Both the position numbers and the translations under genes were made by a program. The notes under the pieces are model-generated. The model saw nothing but the letters and a program-made list of their open reading frames with translations. It was not told where the DNA came from and searched no databases. Below are positions 24,321 through 37,100 of a stretch of DNA of 64,000 nt, one piece after another; positions within the stretch are counted from its first letter, which is position 1; each line of letters opens with the position of its first letter. The stretch is from Trichoplusia ni. Its lineage: Eukaryota; Arthropoda; Insecta; Lepidoptera; Noctuidae. Location: the NCBI RefSeq assembly GCF_003590095.1, contig NC_039478.1, forward strand, positions 15,004,001-15,068,000, read 5' to 3'.

Positions 24321-25451
24321 AACTTTAGTTTACTCTTATATTATTCTACTCATGTCATGATGATGATGTCGTCATGTGATTAACAAGATCATGAAAACAT
24401 ATAGCAAGGTAAAGCGACAAAAAACCAAACAATTTTATATAATCGCTATTCCCCAGAACTCGCAACGAACCTACTTTTGCAACTTATAAAAAGTCTTGAT
24501 TTTACTAAACCTTTTAATAGGGATCTTAAACTGATTGATGAGCTATAAATACAAGGCTTTTTTGTTGTTCCTTTCTATTTACGAAAGCTCATAAAAGTAA
24601 AAGTCCTATTAAAAGAAATCCGCCCATTGATCTGGCAATAGAAGCAGTGGCTTAGAACGTTTGCTGAGGTTAAATAGCATTAGTTTGGGATTAAAAGAAT
24701 ACGGAGTCTATATAGAGTTTTCTAATTGAAATTAAATTTTTAACTGGGCTGTTTTTTTTGTCACAAAAACACATTATACACTGTTTTTTTGTTGCTCGGT
24801 TACTTATAAAATTAGTCACATCTTTAACTAGCGATGGTAAAATACTCAATGATTTTCGTGACTTTGATTGCTTAAGATTATGTTGCATAGCTTAATTATA
24901 AAAACTATTTCATACACATACGCTTTGATTCCTTTATTCTTACAAAGCAGAAAACCATTCACCAGAACGTTTTCACAGTCCGCTAAAAATTTAGGTTTTT
25001 TTTCGCACTCTTCCGTAATGGTTACGGCTGTAAGACTGACGTTACTAGGACATTCCTGGACCCTTTTAATCCTTCTTTATTATCGTGAAAGCAATCTCTA
25101 TGTTGTTCCATTTTCATCGATTGCTAAGATTAGAATTTGGGTCTAAAAAGGACTATAAACATTGGTAATGGTCTTTTTAAGCCCCAAAAAGTGTAATTAA
25201 GAAAGCAATTGATGAAAAAGTAATGGAGTTTTACAAGTTTGGGAAGTACTGTTTTCTCTTTTTGAAATATTTGTTTTACCTGATTATTACAGTGTGGAAA
25301 ATATTGGATTTACAATGCCTTACCTCTCGTATTCGGGACTTTAATCAATACTTAAATGAGATTTTTAGAAAGTGTCATACGGCTCTATTGATCTTTGTTT
25401 ATTATTAATTATTTTATTATCTAGCTTGTTAGTCTTACCTCAGTCATTTTT
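24321..25451. other. Intergenic DNA, no gene recognised
   Basis: Frames of 65, 92 and 61 codons (24,691 minus; 24,868 and 25,223 plus) are hydrophobic and AT-driven. They have no motif or neighbouring exon to support them. Confidence 0.35.
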
Positions 25452-25628
25452 TGTGGTAAAAGTAAACTGCACAAGTTGATCGATCGCAGGTTAAGCTGTG
25501 CTAGATATGGTCGGTCGGTCCGTCAATAGGTGACCAGTGACCGTCTAAGTCCAGAGCAAGTTTCTTCGTATTTCGGAGGCCCCGTTAAATAATGGATCCT
25601 GAATGTTATTCATACGTCTTTGACAGTC
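25452..25628 (+). repeat. 5S-derived SINE, 3'-truncated and diverged
   Basis: It shows GATCGCAGGTTAAGCTGTGC (A-box region), GGTCGGTCCGTCAATAGGTG (intermediate and C-box region) and CGTATTTCGGAGGCCCCG, ending at TTTGACAGTC where the full copy continues. Box matches are weaker than at 17,924. Confidence 0.7.
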
Positions 25629-26444
25629 CTCCAAAAAAACACAATCGTATTTATTATTCGTGACCTAGTCCTTAGAGGTGACACAGAACACGTCACAATC
25701 TTGCCTTCGCCTGCAATTTTGTTTTTACTATAACATAATTTATTTAAGAGGCAACTTTTATAGTACCTATTCAATTTCACTTTGGGCTGTTATTACGTAC
25801 TATCAAGATCAGGTGCCCTTATATAGTTTAGGGCTAGAAATAAATTTTGTATCGGGTCGTTTGGAGGACAATATGTAAACTACAATACCGCACGTCTCTT
25901 TTACTGCGTCTCTATGAAATAAATAACGTGCTTTATCTTTTCCGAACACACACGAAACTAGTGCCTATTCCATTTTATTTATGTGATATTTTCGCTTGAC
26001 AATGTACCTATATTCCTTTTCTGTAGACTGTCGATTTAATTTTGTAGGCGTTGAAACGTGTTGCATATTGGTCGACCGGACACGGTATTATAATTGGCGA
26101 TAAGAGTGGAATTTTTGCTTAGTGACAATGTTGTAACCCATAATAATTGAAAAACGTCATCATATTTAACTTTGAAGGGATATTGCCTGTATCTCCTTAG
26201 GTATAATCGCTAAAAGCAACTCATTTGAAGGTTTAGTTAAGAGGCGCAATTTCGACAAATTCTTGGGGTTCTCATTTTGCCATTACTATCTTTTTTCCAT
26301 ACAAGCTATCTTCTATCAGCTATCTCAACATGTTCCATCTTAGATATTTACACCACACATCTGAGACTATTATATTATGCATACATAAACAGCATTTTAT
26401 TACCATAACAACTTTCGTGAGGTAATTCATAATTATTTATAAAT

Positions 26445-26471
26445 ATTTTGATTTTGATTTGATTTTGATTT
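26445..26471. repeat. GATTTT-type microsatellite
   Basis: Repeated ATTTTG/GATTTT units with one shortened unit, inside AT-rich DNA. Confidence 0.7.
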
Positions 26472-27055
26472 CGACTAATTCCGGGCCCAATCAGACTAGT
26501 GATAATCATGAGCTGAGGCGCCCAGTCAAACTGATTTTCCGTAATAAAAATAAATATTATGTATGTAATTTTCTAGAATGCCGTCGCAAATTTTTACGCT
26601 CATTCACTTTAATAAACGTAGCATAAACCAATGTACCGTTGTATTCAAGGCATTGTGAGTAATATGAATGCTGGTAGTTCGATCCAAATAATTTGAATAC
26701 TGAAAAACAATCAGTTTTGTATCGAGCGCCATTTACAGGTCAGTGGAGTAAACGCTGCCCGCATTTGGACGTGTTTTATTGTGAATTTGACTGTTTGTAT
26801 AATGTATTTTTTATGTTACTGTAACACATTTTATATCTGACCTTTTCAATTAGCGAAAAAAATGTATTCTTTAAAAATGACATGTTTAAAAAAACAGACT
26901 ACATCCATGTGTTATATAAGGTAAAAATTTAAAGGCAAATACATATATAGGCTTAAAAATATAAAGTTGCATTTTAGAAACTAAGTATTCGCTATTTTTA
27001 TTAAAATTACTTAATCTTTGAAGGTTTTGTAACGGACCTTGAATGACCCATGAGC

Positions 27056-27095
27056 ATTTCTCTCTTTCAACACTTTAGTGTTGAAAGAGAGAAAT
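27056..27095. repeat. Perfect hairpin 1 of an adjacent pair
   Basis: The left arm ATTTCTCTCTTTCAACAC (27,056-27,073) and right arm GTGTTGAAAGAGAGAAAT (27,078-27,095) are exact reverse complements of 18 bp, separated only by the loop TTTA. This is the longest perfect short-loop hairpin I found in the window. Confidence 0.9.
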
Positions 27096-27129
27096 TAATC
27101 TATTGAGACCTTTAGGTCTCATTAGATTA
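27096..27129. repeat. Hairpin 2 of an adjacent pair
   Basis: The left arm TAATCTATTGAGACC (27,096-27,110) pairs with GGTCTCATTAGATTA (27,115-27,129) with one mismatch, again around a TTTA loop. It starts on the very next base after hairpin 1. Confidence 0.85.
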
Positions 27130-27920
27130 TGCCGTTCATTTTTTCTATTCATTCGGATTTTATAATCATTTTATTTGTTTTAAAAATTTGTGTTACTTGC
27201 AATCGTTATAAGTGCACAGAGGACCATGACCATGACTTAAAATATTATTTCTATGGTTTAGAAGCTTGCAATACCTACACGGCGTGAGACAACGTCTCTC
27301 TTCTACACCCGCAATAACATTAAATATAGTTGTTTTAATCTGAATAAATAAGTTGTTGCCACTCTTAGTCAGTATAAACTGTAACTTTAAAATACATTGA
27401 AAATCAAACTACACACCGATATTAACATATTTTAGCGGCACAAATATTCTATCCGTACATTCATTTCTCAAATATTCAATTGGCAAATAATCCAGCAACA
27501 TGTTTGAATACATATTCACGAAAACATTCAACATAATAGAGAACTAACTCAACTGAATTCCTACTGCCTAATTACATTGAAAAGTTGGGAATTCGACCAC
27601 GTTGCTGAGTCCCTAGTGTTTACGAAATTCATGAAATTGAATGTTAAGTACGGCAGAATGTTGTCATGTCATTGCCAACACATTTTGAAAACATACTCTA
27701 AAAAAAGCAGCATTCAAAAAAGGGAACTCCTGCCAGTCTAACGATATTGTTCTTAATATCCTGAAATGTGAACCTTTTATAAATTTATTCGATGTTAGAC
27801 CTTCTGTTAGAATTTGTATTAATTTAAGCACTTATGAAGTCATAATGTGGCCTTATGGACCAACTAACAAATACAAATAAGTTTCAAAATAGGAAAAAAA
27901 AAACAAATTGGATATAATAT

Positions 27921-27926
27921 TTTAAT
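27921..27926 (-). terminator. Possible polyadenylation signal of the methanethiol oxidase gene
   Basis: ATTAAA on the minus strand, about 195 bp after the stop codon. It is a common variant signal, but many such hexamers occur by chance here. Confidence 0.3.
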
Positions 27927-28120
27927 TATCACCTAGCTAAAAGCATTACATTCGTTTTATACAAAATACAATTCGTTTCGTAATATACTGTGTACTTGCA
28001 AACTCATTATGCTTTGCTAAGGATATTTTATATGAAAATCTAATAGATACAATAAGAAATATGATCGATATTAAGACGCGTATAAAAATATTGGCACATA
28101 AAGCTATAGCGCCAACGTAT

Positions 28121-28169
28121 TTAGTCATCAGCCAGCCAAATGTCAGAAGTGCAGTCTCCTCCGGGGTAC
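28121..28169 (-). CDS. SELENBP1: Methanethiol oxidase exon 11 (terminal)
   Basis: After the acceptor TTTTTCTTAG the exon completes an Arg codon and reads YPGGDCTSDIWLADD before TAA (28,123-28,121). YPGGDCTSDIW is the invariant family C-terminus; the three trailing residues ADD are an extension. Residues 459-474. Confidence 0.93.
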
Positions 28170-31100
28170 CTAAGAAAAAGATAAAATAATAATGCTTTTA
28201 GACTTCAATAACTGCGAAACGAAACAAACAAAACTCTAACAGAACATTTTTTATTGAATTTTAAAGAGTTAAAACTGTTATCATGGCTTAGAATTATCAA
28301 AAAGTACATTGTAAAATGCAAATCAAGTATCTTTTGTTTTTTTCTTAACGACGTTAAAATATTGTCTGCTATGAAAGAAATTCTTAATTAAAATTTTCAA
28401 AGTTCACTTATTTTTGATGTTTTAAAAATATCTTACTTGGATGTAATTAGTTTCCTACACGTATCATTGTCATTTAATAAGGAACCTCTAAGCTTACCAT
28501 CATCAAAAGTTATAGAATCGTTAAAAACTAAAGGACCAAAAACAGCACATTGATACCATGCAGGTTCAACTCTAAAAGTTCGTACCTTATTTCATGCGGT
28601 AGGGCCGGGCCGTCCGGTTCGTTTCCGAAGTGTACGAGGAAGTCCGGATCTAACTTCATGCCTCCATTCACAGTGTCCACGTCCAACTTTACTATCCACC
28701 CGCCCTAGATACAATACAAATGGTTCTGAATTTTGTGGTAAAAAAATAATTTCGGATCCGTTTCGGATCGTTTCGTGTTTGTTTTGCTACATCAAATGAG
28801 GATATTGTATTTTTTATGTTACTTTTTGGGCATCTCTAGTTTTAGTACGCACAAAGTTTTGCTGTAAAATACGAATGCGGAGCTGTATAAATACATCGCC
28901 AATATCTTAAAAAGATGGGATTCTGACAGGGTACAATCAAGTAAAAACAATCTAATTGAACCTTGTTACGAAACATTAATGCAAAATTATTTATAACCAA
29001 ATGTTACCCATGCCCGTTCCATTTAATATTAATGTAAAAAAAAGTTCGTACAGCTTGGTTTAAAATTACAACGGCTGTCAGTTATTTGTATGACAAAATA
29101 TGCGACGTACCGCATGAATTATTCAACACCCCAGGTGACGTATATCTCACAAGATGTACTTTAGTGAAATAACTTTGTAAAACATTACGCAAAAAAACGA
29201 ACACGTAAATAAGACAAGGGGCCAGAGGTTTTGATATAGGAGATAAAGGCCGTTTATTGCGGTCTGGGTTGAGGCGAAAGAGGACTTAACCCAATAAAAT
29301 ACTAAAGTCTACAGCCCTCACATATTTGATCGTGTGACTTTCATAAAGTCTCCGACCGACATTTTTGCTTTTGGAATTTAATATGATATTCATTTTATAT
29401 AAATTTTACTGAACTAGGCATGTTTAAAACATAAATACAAGGTTAATAAAATTGCTTACTGTCCCATCCAGACGATCGTTTGCTATTCGCAGAGCATACA
29501 TATAAAGTAAATAAAAGTCAAGAACAGATACTTACGTGACGCGAACGTTAAGGCTAAGCTATAATCGTATGTCATTGTACGTCCTTTCATAAAAATCTAT
29601 TTGTAGTAAACTACACTGGGTATTTACCTCTTGGGCCATTTTGGGGTAAAACTGTTTATCCCACGGAGAAAACAGGGACGACGAGGCGTAAAGACGTTTT
29701 CCATCAAGGGAAAGTTGTATCATTTGAGGTGAGCCTTGGAGAGTCTTGCCTTTTACTACTACGGGCTGGGGACGCTCCTGATAAGAATAATATAATTATA
29801 CAGACAAATACGATAAAGATATTTTGATGCGTGACGGGTGGTAGTGATAAGTGATAATTTAAATGTAATGACGCGACGATCTGCAAAAAAAACTCAGGCC
29901 TTATCAATGCCAGAGCGAAAAATGATAACGCGCTTTTTATAGCCATTAAACGAAACAGATATTAATAACATTAAAACATCAACGACAGTGAAGTATAATA
30001 CAAATGGAGGAACGTACAAATGTAATTTAGCAAATATCGCAGGGGTAAAAACCTCTAAATGAAAAGAATGACGAAGCGAAAACGTAATTGTGTGAAGTCA
30101 TGAGGCGTTAATTTCAACTATTACAATTCATATTTGACAAAGGAATTTCTTGCCTTCGACTCTTTGTCCTCAACAACTTGTATTTCAGGATCAGCTGCTA
30201 TAAGGCCACCGATCTGGATTTTTCCTGTCAACTTCGGATGTTCGCGATCCGTGATATCGTATTGCCTGACTTCTCCATGCAGCCAAGTCGAGGTATATAA
30301 ATATTTATCATCGAGCGATAGAATAATATCACCCATTAAACCTGAAAGAAAAATGGATAAGACTTCTTTGAATTTTGCCGAGCAGAAATAATTGAATTGA
30401 AGCCAGTAAAGTTTCAGACTCTATGAAATTTTCATGTGTCATTTGGAACGGTTTGTATCGATAAAATATTTTTCGTACAGCTTTTAAACTATCGCTTGGA
30501 GCTAGAGAAATTTCTGAGTCACATCTTTTCATCACCATATTTTAACAATTCCTGTAAATACAGATATTTATTTTCTTAACAGTAATCGTAGTACATTCCG
30601 AAAATAAATTGGAATTCATGCAGATTTATCAGCCTCACTTATTAATTGGTTCAAATTATTGGGATATTTTATTCCTAAAGATAATTTATTCGTTCAACCT
30701 TGCTTTATCCCTACTACATATCAACGTACATAAGAAGCTCGATAAAACACTGTTTATGTTTTGTATCATAGGAGTAAATACTCCTAAAAATTTCAGTGTT
30801 AGATAGATAAAGCTTGAAGTTTCTCACCGTTAATCTCGGACTCGACGCCATCTTTCACAACTTTTTTCGCCGGTATGTCGATAACTTTATGGGCTATCCA
30901 TTCGCCGTCTGGTTTTTTGTAGAACCTAAATTAAGGTAATTGGAAGCTTTGACTAAGTTTTTCCATTTAGTAGTAAAATATTTTAAAGTAAGGGGACTCT
31001 TTGAGCTATTTGCATTTATATTTAAATAAAATATTGAAAACAGTAATGAAAATTTATATGAGCTTGGCAAAATGATAGTATTAAAATCCTTTTAGAAGAC

Positions 31101-34100
31101 TAAAAAGGACATTACTCTTAAATCGGTGAGATAATTTTTCTTTGAAATCAACTCGCATTACATAAAACCACATAAGCCGCCAAGAAGCTTTCTAAATCTA
31201 CTATTACAAGAATCCTGACAAATCTCGTACCTGTAAACGTTTGCGTTCAGAGCACATCCCACAAATCCCTCCCCAGATTTGGGATCATGGAGAAATCTGA
31301 CCTCGAGGGGAGCGATGCCTTCGGGTCCCAAATCTATGACTTGCTGTAGCTCGTGAGTTGACCATTTATAAATATTCAACGAAGAACCGTACAGGTCCTT
31401 GTTTGGCACATCTTCCACATGAAATCCGCTGGGGAGGGAAAGTTTTATACATTCAGACATTGACCTGAATTTAGTACATGAAGATTTTGCTTTTGTTTCC
31501 TTACGTCACCTTGTTTATCTTCCCTTTTTGTGGAGATAAATTTTCTGCTCATAATTTAAAATATCACTTTAACAGTCCTTAATATAAAGAAAACCAACGA
31601 ATACATAAAAATCTGAATCAAAATTTTCTAAATTGATTGTATAAACGATTATTTAATATTCAAAATGAATATTTGCTGTCTTTTGTTGTTGAAACTCTTT
31701 ATCCATAATCTAAACTCTTAGAAATAGATAAGCCTCTTTAGTAAAAGATGGGCAACAAATATTATAATATTTGACTTTGAGAAAATAATGTTTTGGCCAT
31801 TTTTATGAATTTAAATAAACTACGCAAACTAATAAAATAGAATCATTTAAACGTCAAACGCTTAAAATGTGAATGTTGAGACAAATAGAAGGTTTTAACG
31901 AAGTTTAAGTTTTTTGTTCTCCATATGTCATAAGCATTGTCATGAACCTATTTTGAATTTAAATGATCAAAGGTGGATACTTATTAAAAAAAAAAACGTA
32001 TAATTACAAAAAAATTAGCTAGATTTTGAAATATTCAGAATCAGGACTAAGTAATATAAGTTAATTTGCCAACATATTTAAAGATAACATATTTTGCTGA
32101 AATAAACATATTTTGCGTTGCATTAATTAGTATGTGCATAAAAATAAGGTATTAATAACTTACGTCTTGAAGTTTCTAGGTCTTCCCCACTCTGTGGCAA
32201 ACATCACATCATGATAAGGCTGGTACCAAAAGTCGTAGCCAAATTTAGCGAATTTATTCCCTTTCGTCCACGACCCTAAAATAAACAATTCATTAGAAAA
32301 TGTTTTTCTTGTAAAAAGTGCCTATTAAGTCATCACTCCCTTCTGTCAAAATTGTGTAAAGGCACGTTTACAACTCACCTTTCATTTTCAAAGTCTTTGA
32401 ATCGATGAGCACAAAATCCCCTTTTCCGTTTTCGTCTTTATCTCCCATCGTGGAAATCATGATTTCGCCAGTTGCCAGGCAGTGCGTCGTGTGCGGGAAA
32501 CTGCAGTTGAATGACCTCATCTCGGAGCCGTCGATTACCTGGTAATGAGATTTTCGCTATGAACCCTCTATATAAGGGCGTTGAGAGAATGAGGTCTTTA
32601 GCAGTTTCCCCGATAGTAAGGGATTTACATTTAAGTTGGTTTTTTGAAGTAAACTTTTTAGGTGTAGATTGTAGAGCCTTTGAGTGTTTGTGCGTACTTA
32701 CATTTTATGTTCTCAATTTCAGCTCTAGCAACCATTTGCAAAAAACTAAATTATAGATAACACCGAGACGCTTTTCATTACTTTCGTTTTTATTATTTAT
32801 GGATGCTGTATTATAGTTATTTCGTAACATAAAACTGTTCAAATTGTTCTCTAGTCATACTGAAGTGTGAAAAGGACAAGCAAAGGTCTAACAGCCAATA
32901 TAACGAGTTCGCGAACTGTCTGGATCGAGTCGGAATGTAACAAGTTTGACGACAGATTCGGGATGAGGTTCTGAAAGTGCGAAAATTTCGCCATCGAACT
33001 ATGTGACTCGTACCAACTCCAATCTTCACGCTAAAAGCAATAATATAGGGGAACTGAGAATGATCGATGGAACCGGCGAATTATTCTGGCGAGTAATAGT
33101 TTGGCAAATTACGGTGAACAATGGGCGCTATGAAGTTTAATCGCCAAATAGTTTCCCGCGCTATTGGCACTATTATGTAGTTGATTACGCTTGTACCGTC
33201 ATAGCACAGATTCCGGGCGCGGTTAATACTAACTTAGACCTGGGGGCCTACCATGAACTCTTAGTTATAGTGTCGCTTTCGAGAAAAAGAGCCGCCACGC
33301 TACGTTATAGGTATACAGAGCGTCATAAGGCAATATAATAATAATACAATTTATTTATTCGGGCAACTGAGATCGTTAATAAAAACATACAAGCACTTAA
33401 AATGTGAACATAATGCCGTGTTAAAACGTAGTATTAAATTATAAATAAGCTCATTAATGAATTCTAAGTACTTAAATCATACGCGATATGTTGTGGTGAC
33501 ATATTATGGATGTTTGTTTCTCTTAACCTTCCAAAAAGTCGGCCAATTTTGATGAACGTGCGCATGATAACCAAGTCTACTTTGCATTTACCGTTACCCT
33601 GCATCTAAGTATCAAAATAGAAATGAAAAGTTTATTTAACATTAACACATAAAATGATGAAAAATAAACAGATTCTTAGTAACTTAACCTTAAGGTAAAC
33701 GGAACGTAATTGTGAAACCGGTTTTCATACAGTTTTTCAATCAAAACCAAAGTAATGTTTATCATGCTCTTAATAAAAAGCAAATAAATACAAACATTAA
33801 GTAAAGTATTTGATGATCTCAGAAATCACTTTGATCAGAGTACGTTAAACGTAATATACAATTTGTAAGGAAATTGGGGATTTTTTCACATCTTGTTTAC
33901 ACGAAGAATTTTTTTAACAAAAAATCAATAGATTTATTACTTTGTACACATAATGTCTGCTTTCAATATTGCGATACAAAATAAATCAATCATTCGTCAA
34001 AAATTTGCGGAAAATACGTTTTAAAAGTGATTTGGATTAGAATTTTGATACCTACATCGCGGCGGGTTTCAATATCATGAAAATATATCTTTACCTGTCA

Positions 34101-37100
34101 AGTGTAGGTCAGACTCACAATACTAATAGGCTGAGGCACTAATATCATTATCCGATCGAATCTATGAACGAACAAAACCTTTCTCATTATTCATTTTTAT
34201 AACATCTGGAAAAAAGTCTACTGTCTAGCTATCATGGTTCATGAGATTCCTCGTAAAAAGACGGACTTTTCTTTGCCTTTGGATAAAGAACAGTTTAGAG
34301 ACAGTATTTATGTTCAAAAAAAAAATCATTTCGTTAGTCATACACAGTTTTTCGCATTAAAATTTGCCGTAGTACACTGGATCAGCGCAATTTAAGTGAA
34401 ATTATGAATACGCCCATTTATATGCAAACCCATAGTTATAATTAATTCCCTCATAATATATTCAAAAACAATCAAGATACTCCAAATATTTAGGACACTA
34501 ATTTTAATTAACCAACCAATTAGTTTGAAACAATATTTAAACAGGGGTCCAAAGTTTATATTATTAAAAGACTCTCATTGAACACTTACCTTCGTTTACT
34601 ATTGTCTAGTAATAACACAAAACGATTAATTACTTTAATTAAGTGCAAGTTAAATATAACTTAAGTAAACTTAAATTCTTGATACAATAGTTCGGTAAAC
34701 TCTCTCTTCTAAGTTTCGGTAAGCTTTAAGTTTTAATGTGAGATATTTTAAATACTTGTAAGCACAAAACGGCCGCGAAAATTTATAGAATTTGATCATG
34801 TCAGAATAAGGTTTGAAAGGGCAAAAATGCCTTGGAAGAAGGTTCTTATTAAACGTTCCAAAATATGTAAAAAAGTTATTTCAATGACATTTCCCTTCTT
34901 TTTTATGGAATTTAATTGACAGTAACAGAGACAGTGACAGGGAAAACTATCAATATAGGTACATATTAAAGAGATAAAAATATTTATCATTAACAAAAAG
35001 TGATATTCCTTTCTAAAAAAACGACTTACCAAGGAATTTAATTCTTGTGTCGCGGATAAATATACAACTCATATGCACAAAGATTCAGAACCAGCATTCG
35101 TGGATCACACAAACGCTTGTCCCATGCGGGAACGAACCTGCGACTCGTTGTGCACAGTGGGTGGCGTGATGACCTCAACCACTCCATCCGTTTAATTAAA
35201 TAATAATAATAATAATAATAATAAACATTTATTTGCAAGAACATGAGTTATTACAATGTGGTAAGTTGGTATACACAATAAACAGTTCTGTCATATTCTG
35301 CCACATACTGCGGCGTGCAAAGTTTTAGTATTGACATGTCAATGACATGTTAGTATGCACAATATACAATAACTTCAAAATAACTTACTAACTAGACGAA
35401 AATAACAAAATTAGAATTTATATAAAAAAATTAGAATTTATATAAAAAATGAAAATAAAAACAGTAGATATTTGGCCTTTTTGCCTGGTAACATATTATG
35501 ACAGTTTATCTAATAAAAAATCTGATATACTATAATAACATTTTTGAATTAATAGCTTCTTCAAGGCTTTTTTAAATTGAAAAATATTGACATCTTTGAA
35601 TTGTTTAGGTATGTGATTATAGATAATAGGCGCCATGCAGAAAACACTCTTGTGCATCAGAGTGGTTTTGGACTTTCTTACACACAATCTATGATTATCT
35701 CGCCTGCTTCTGTGATTCGTTTCCGACATATTAACGAATAAATGAGTGTTACACTTAACAAAAACTGCAGTTTCGTATATGTATAATGATGGTAATGTGA
35801 GAATATTATATTTTATAAAATAAGGCTGACATGAATCGGTAACTTTTAACCCAAACATTGATCGGATGCATCGCTTTTGTTGTTTAAAGATAATATTTTG
35901 GTGTGTTGAGTTTCCCCAGAAGATGACCCCATACCTCAGTATAGAGCCTGCAATGCCATGATAAGCAGTGATAATTGCGTCCGTGTCCACGACTGGCGTT
36001 AGTTTATATAGGGCATAGGCTGATTTACTAACTCGTTTATTTAGTTCTTCTACATGCGGTTTCCAGTTTAACTTTTTATCTATGATTAATCCTAGGAATT
36101 TGGACGTGTTAACCTGAGATATATTTTTATTATTGTAATCAATGTTTATAACAGGGCTTGCGCGTTGACTAAACATCATTACTTTTGTTTTTTCAATATT
36201 TATTTTTAGATTATTATGGTTCATCCAATGTATAATAGAATTTATTTCAGTTTTTACATCATTTTGAAAATTATTTGTATTTTTACCATGAATAGTAACA
36301 GTACTATCGTCGGCGAATAGTGACATGTGGTATTTTGATACTTGTGGCATGTCATTGATATAAATTATGAAAAGAAGAGGGCCTAGCACACTCCCTTGTG
36401 GTACACCGTATGCTATGTTTCTACAATTTGATTTATACGTCTGGACAAATTTATTTTTTGGATTTAATTTACTTATTTCTACAAACTGTTTTCTATTTCT
36501 TAAATATGACTCCATCAGCTCTAGTATATTCCCTCTTATTCCGTAACCCTCCAGTTTTTTAAGCAATATATTGTGATCTACGTAGTCAAAGGCTTGCGTC
36601 ATATCACAATACACTGAACACACCGGTATCTTGTTATCTACATTTTCAATTACATTATTAAGAAAATCGTAAATTGCCATGTTAATCGTCTTATTTTTGC
36701 GAAACCCTTTTTGACTTTCAGCAAATATGTTATTATTCTCAAAATAAACTTGTAATCGTGAATATATGTATTTTTCAAAAATCTTCGATAATACTGGCAC
36801 TAAAGCAATTGGTCTATAGGATGATAGTAAATCTTTTGCATTTTTTTTATATAGGGGCTTAATTACTGCTGTTTTTAGGCTAGTAGGGAATACACCTGAA
36901 GATATGGATAAATTTATAATGTAACATAAAGCGTCACTGATGTCATTGGAGACGTGTTTAATGACTTTAGTAGGGATTCCGTCGTTACCTATACTGTTTG
37001 TATTTTTGAGTGTTTTAACTATGTTAACTATATCATATTTAGTGCAGGGTTCCATAAACATTGAGTGGCTAGTTGTTTTTGTTAAATTTAGCGCGACACG

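Larger units (their letters stand above)
25629..28120. other. Intergenic DNA downstream of the methanethiol oxidase gene
   Basis: No gene is supported. It holds a GATTTT-type microsatellite at 26,445-26,471 and the twin hairpins at 27,056-27,129. The 3' UTR of the methanethiol oxidase gene, transcribed leftwards, occupies an unknown length below 28,121. Confidence 0.45.

Noticed and set aside
24868..25146. 92-codon hydrophobic frame
   Set aside because: No family likeness, no partner exon, typical of AT-rich chance frames.
29704..29946. 80-codon minus-strand frame
   Set aside because: It covers methanethiol oxidase exon 9 in the wrong frame plus intron sequence.
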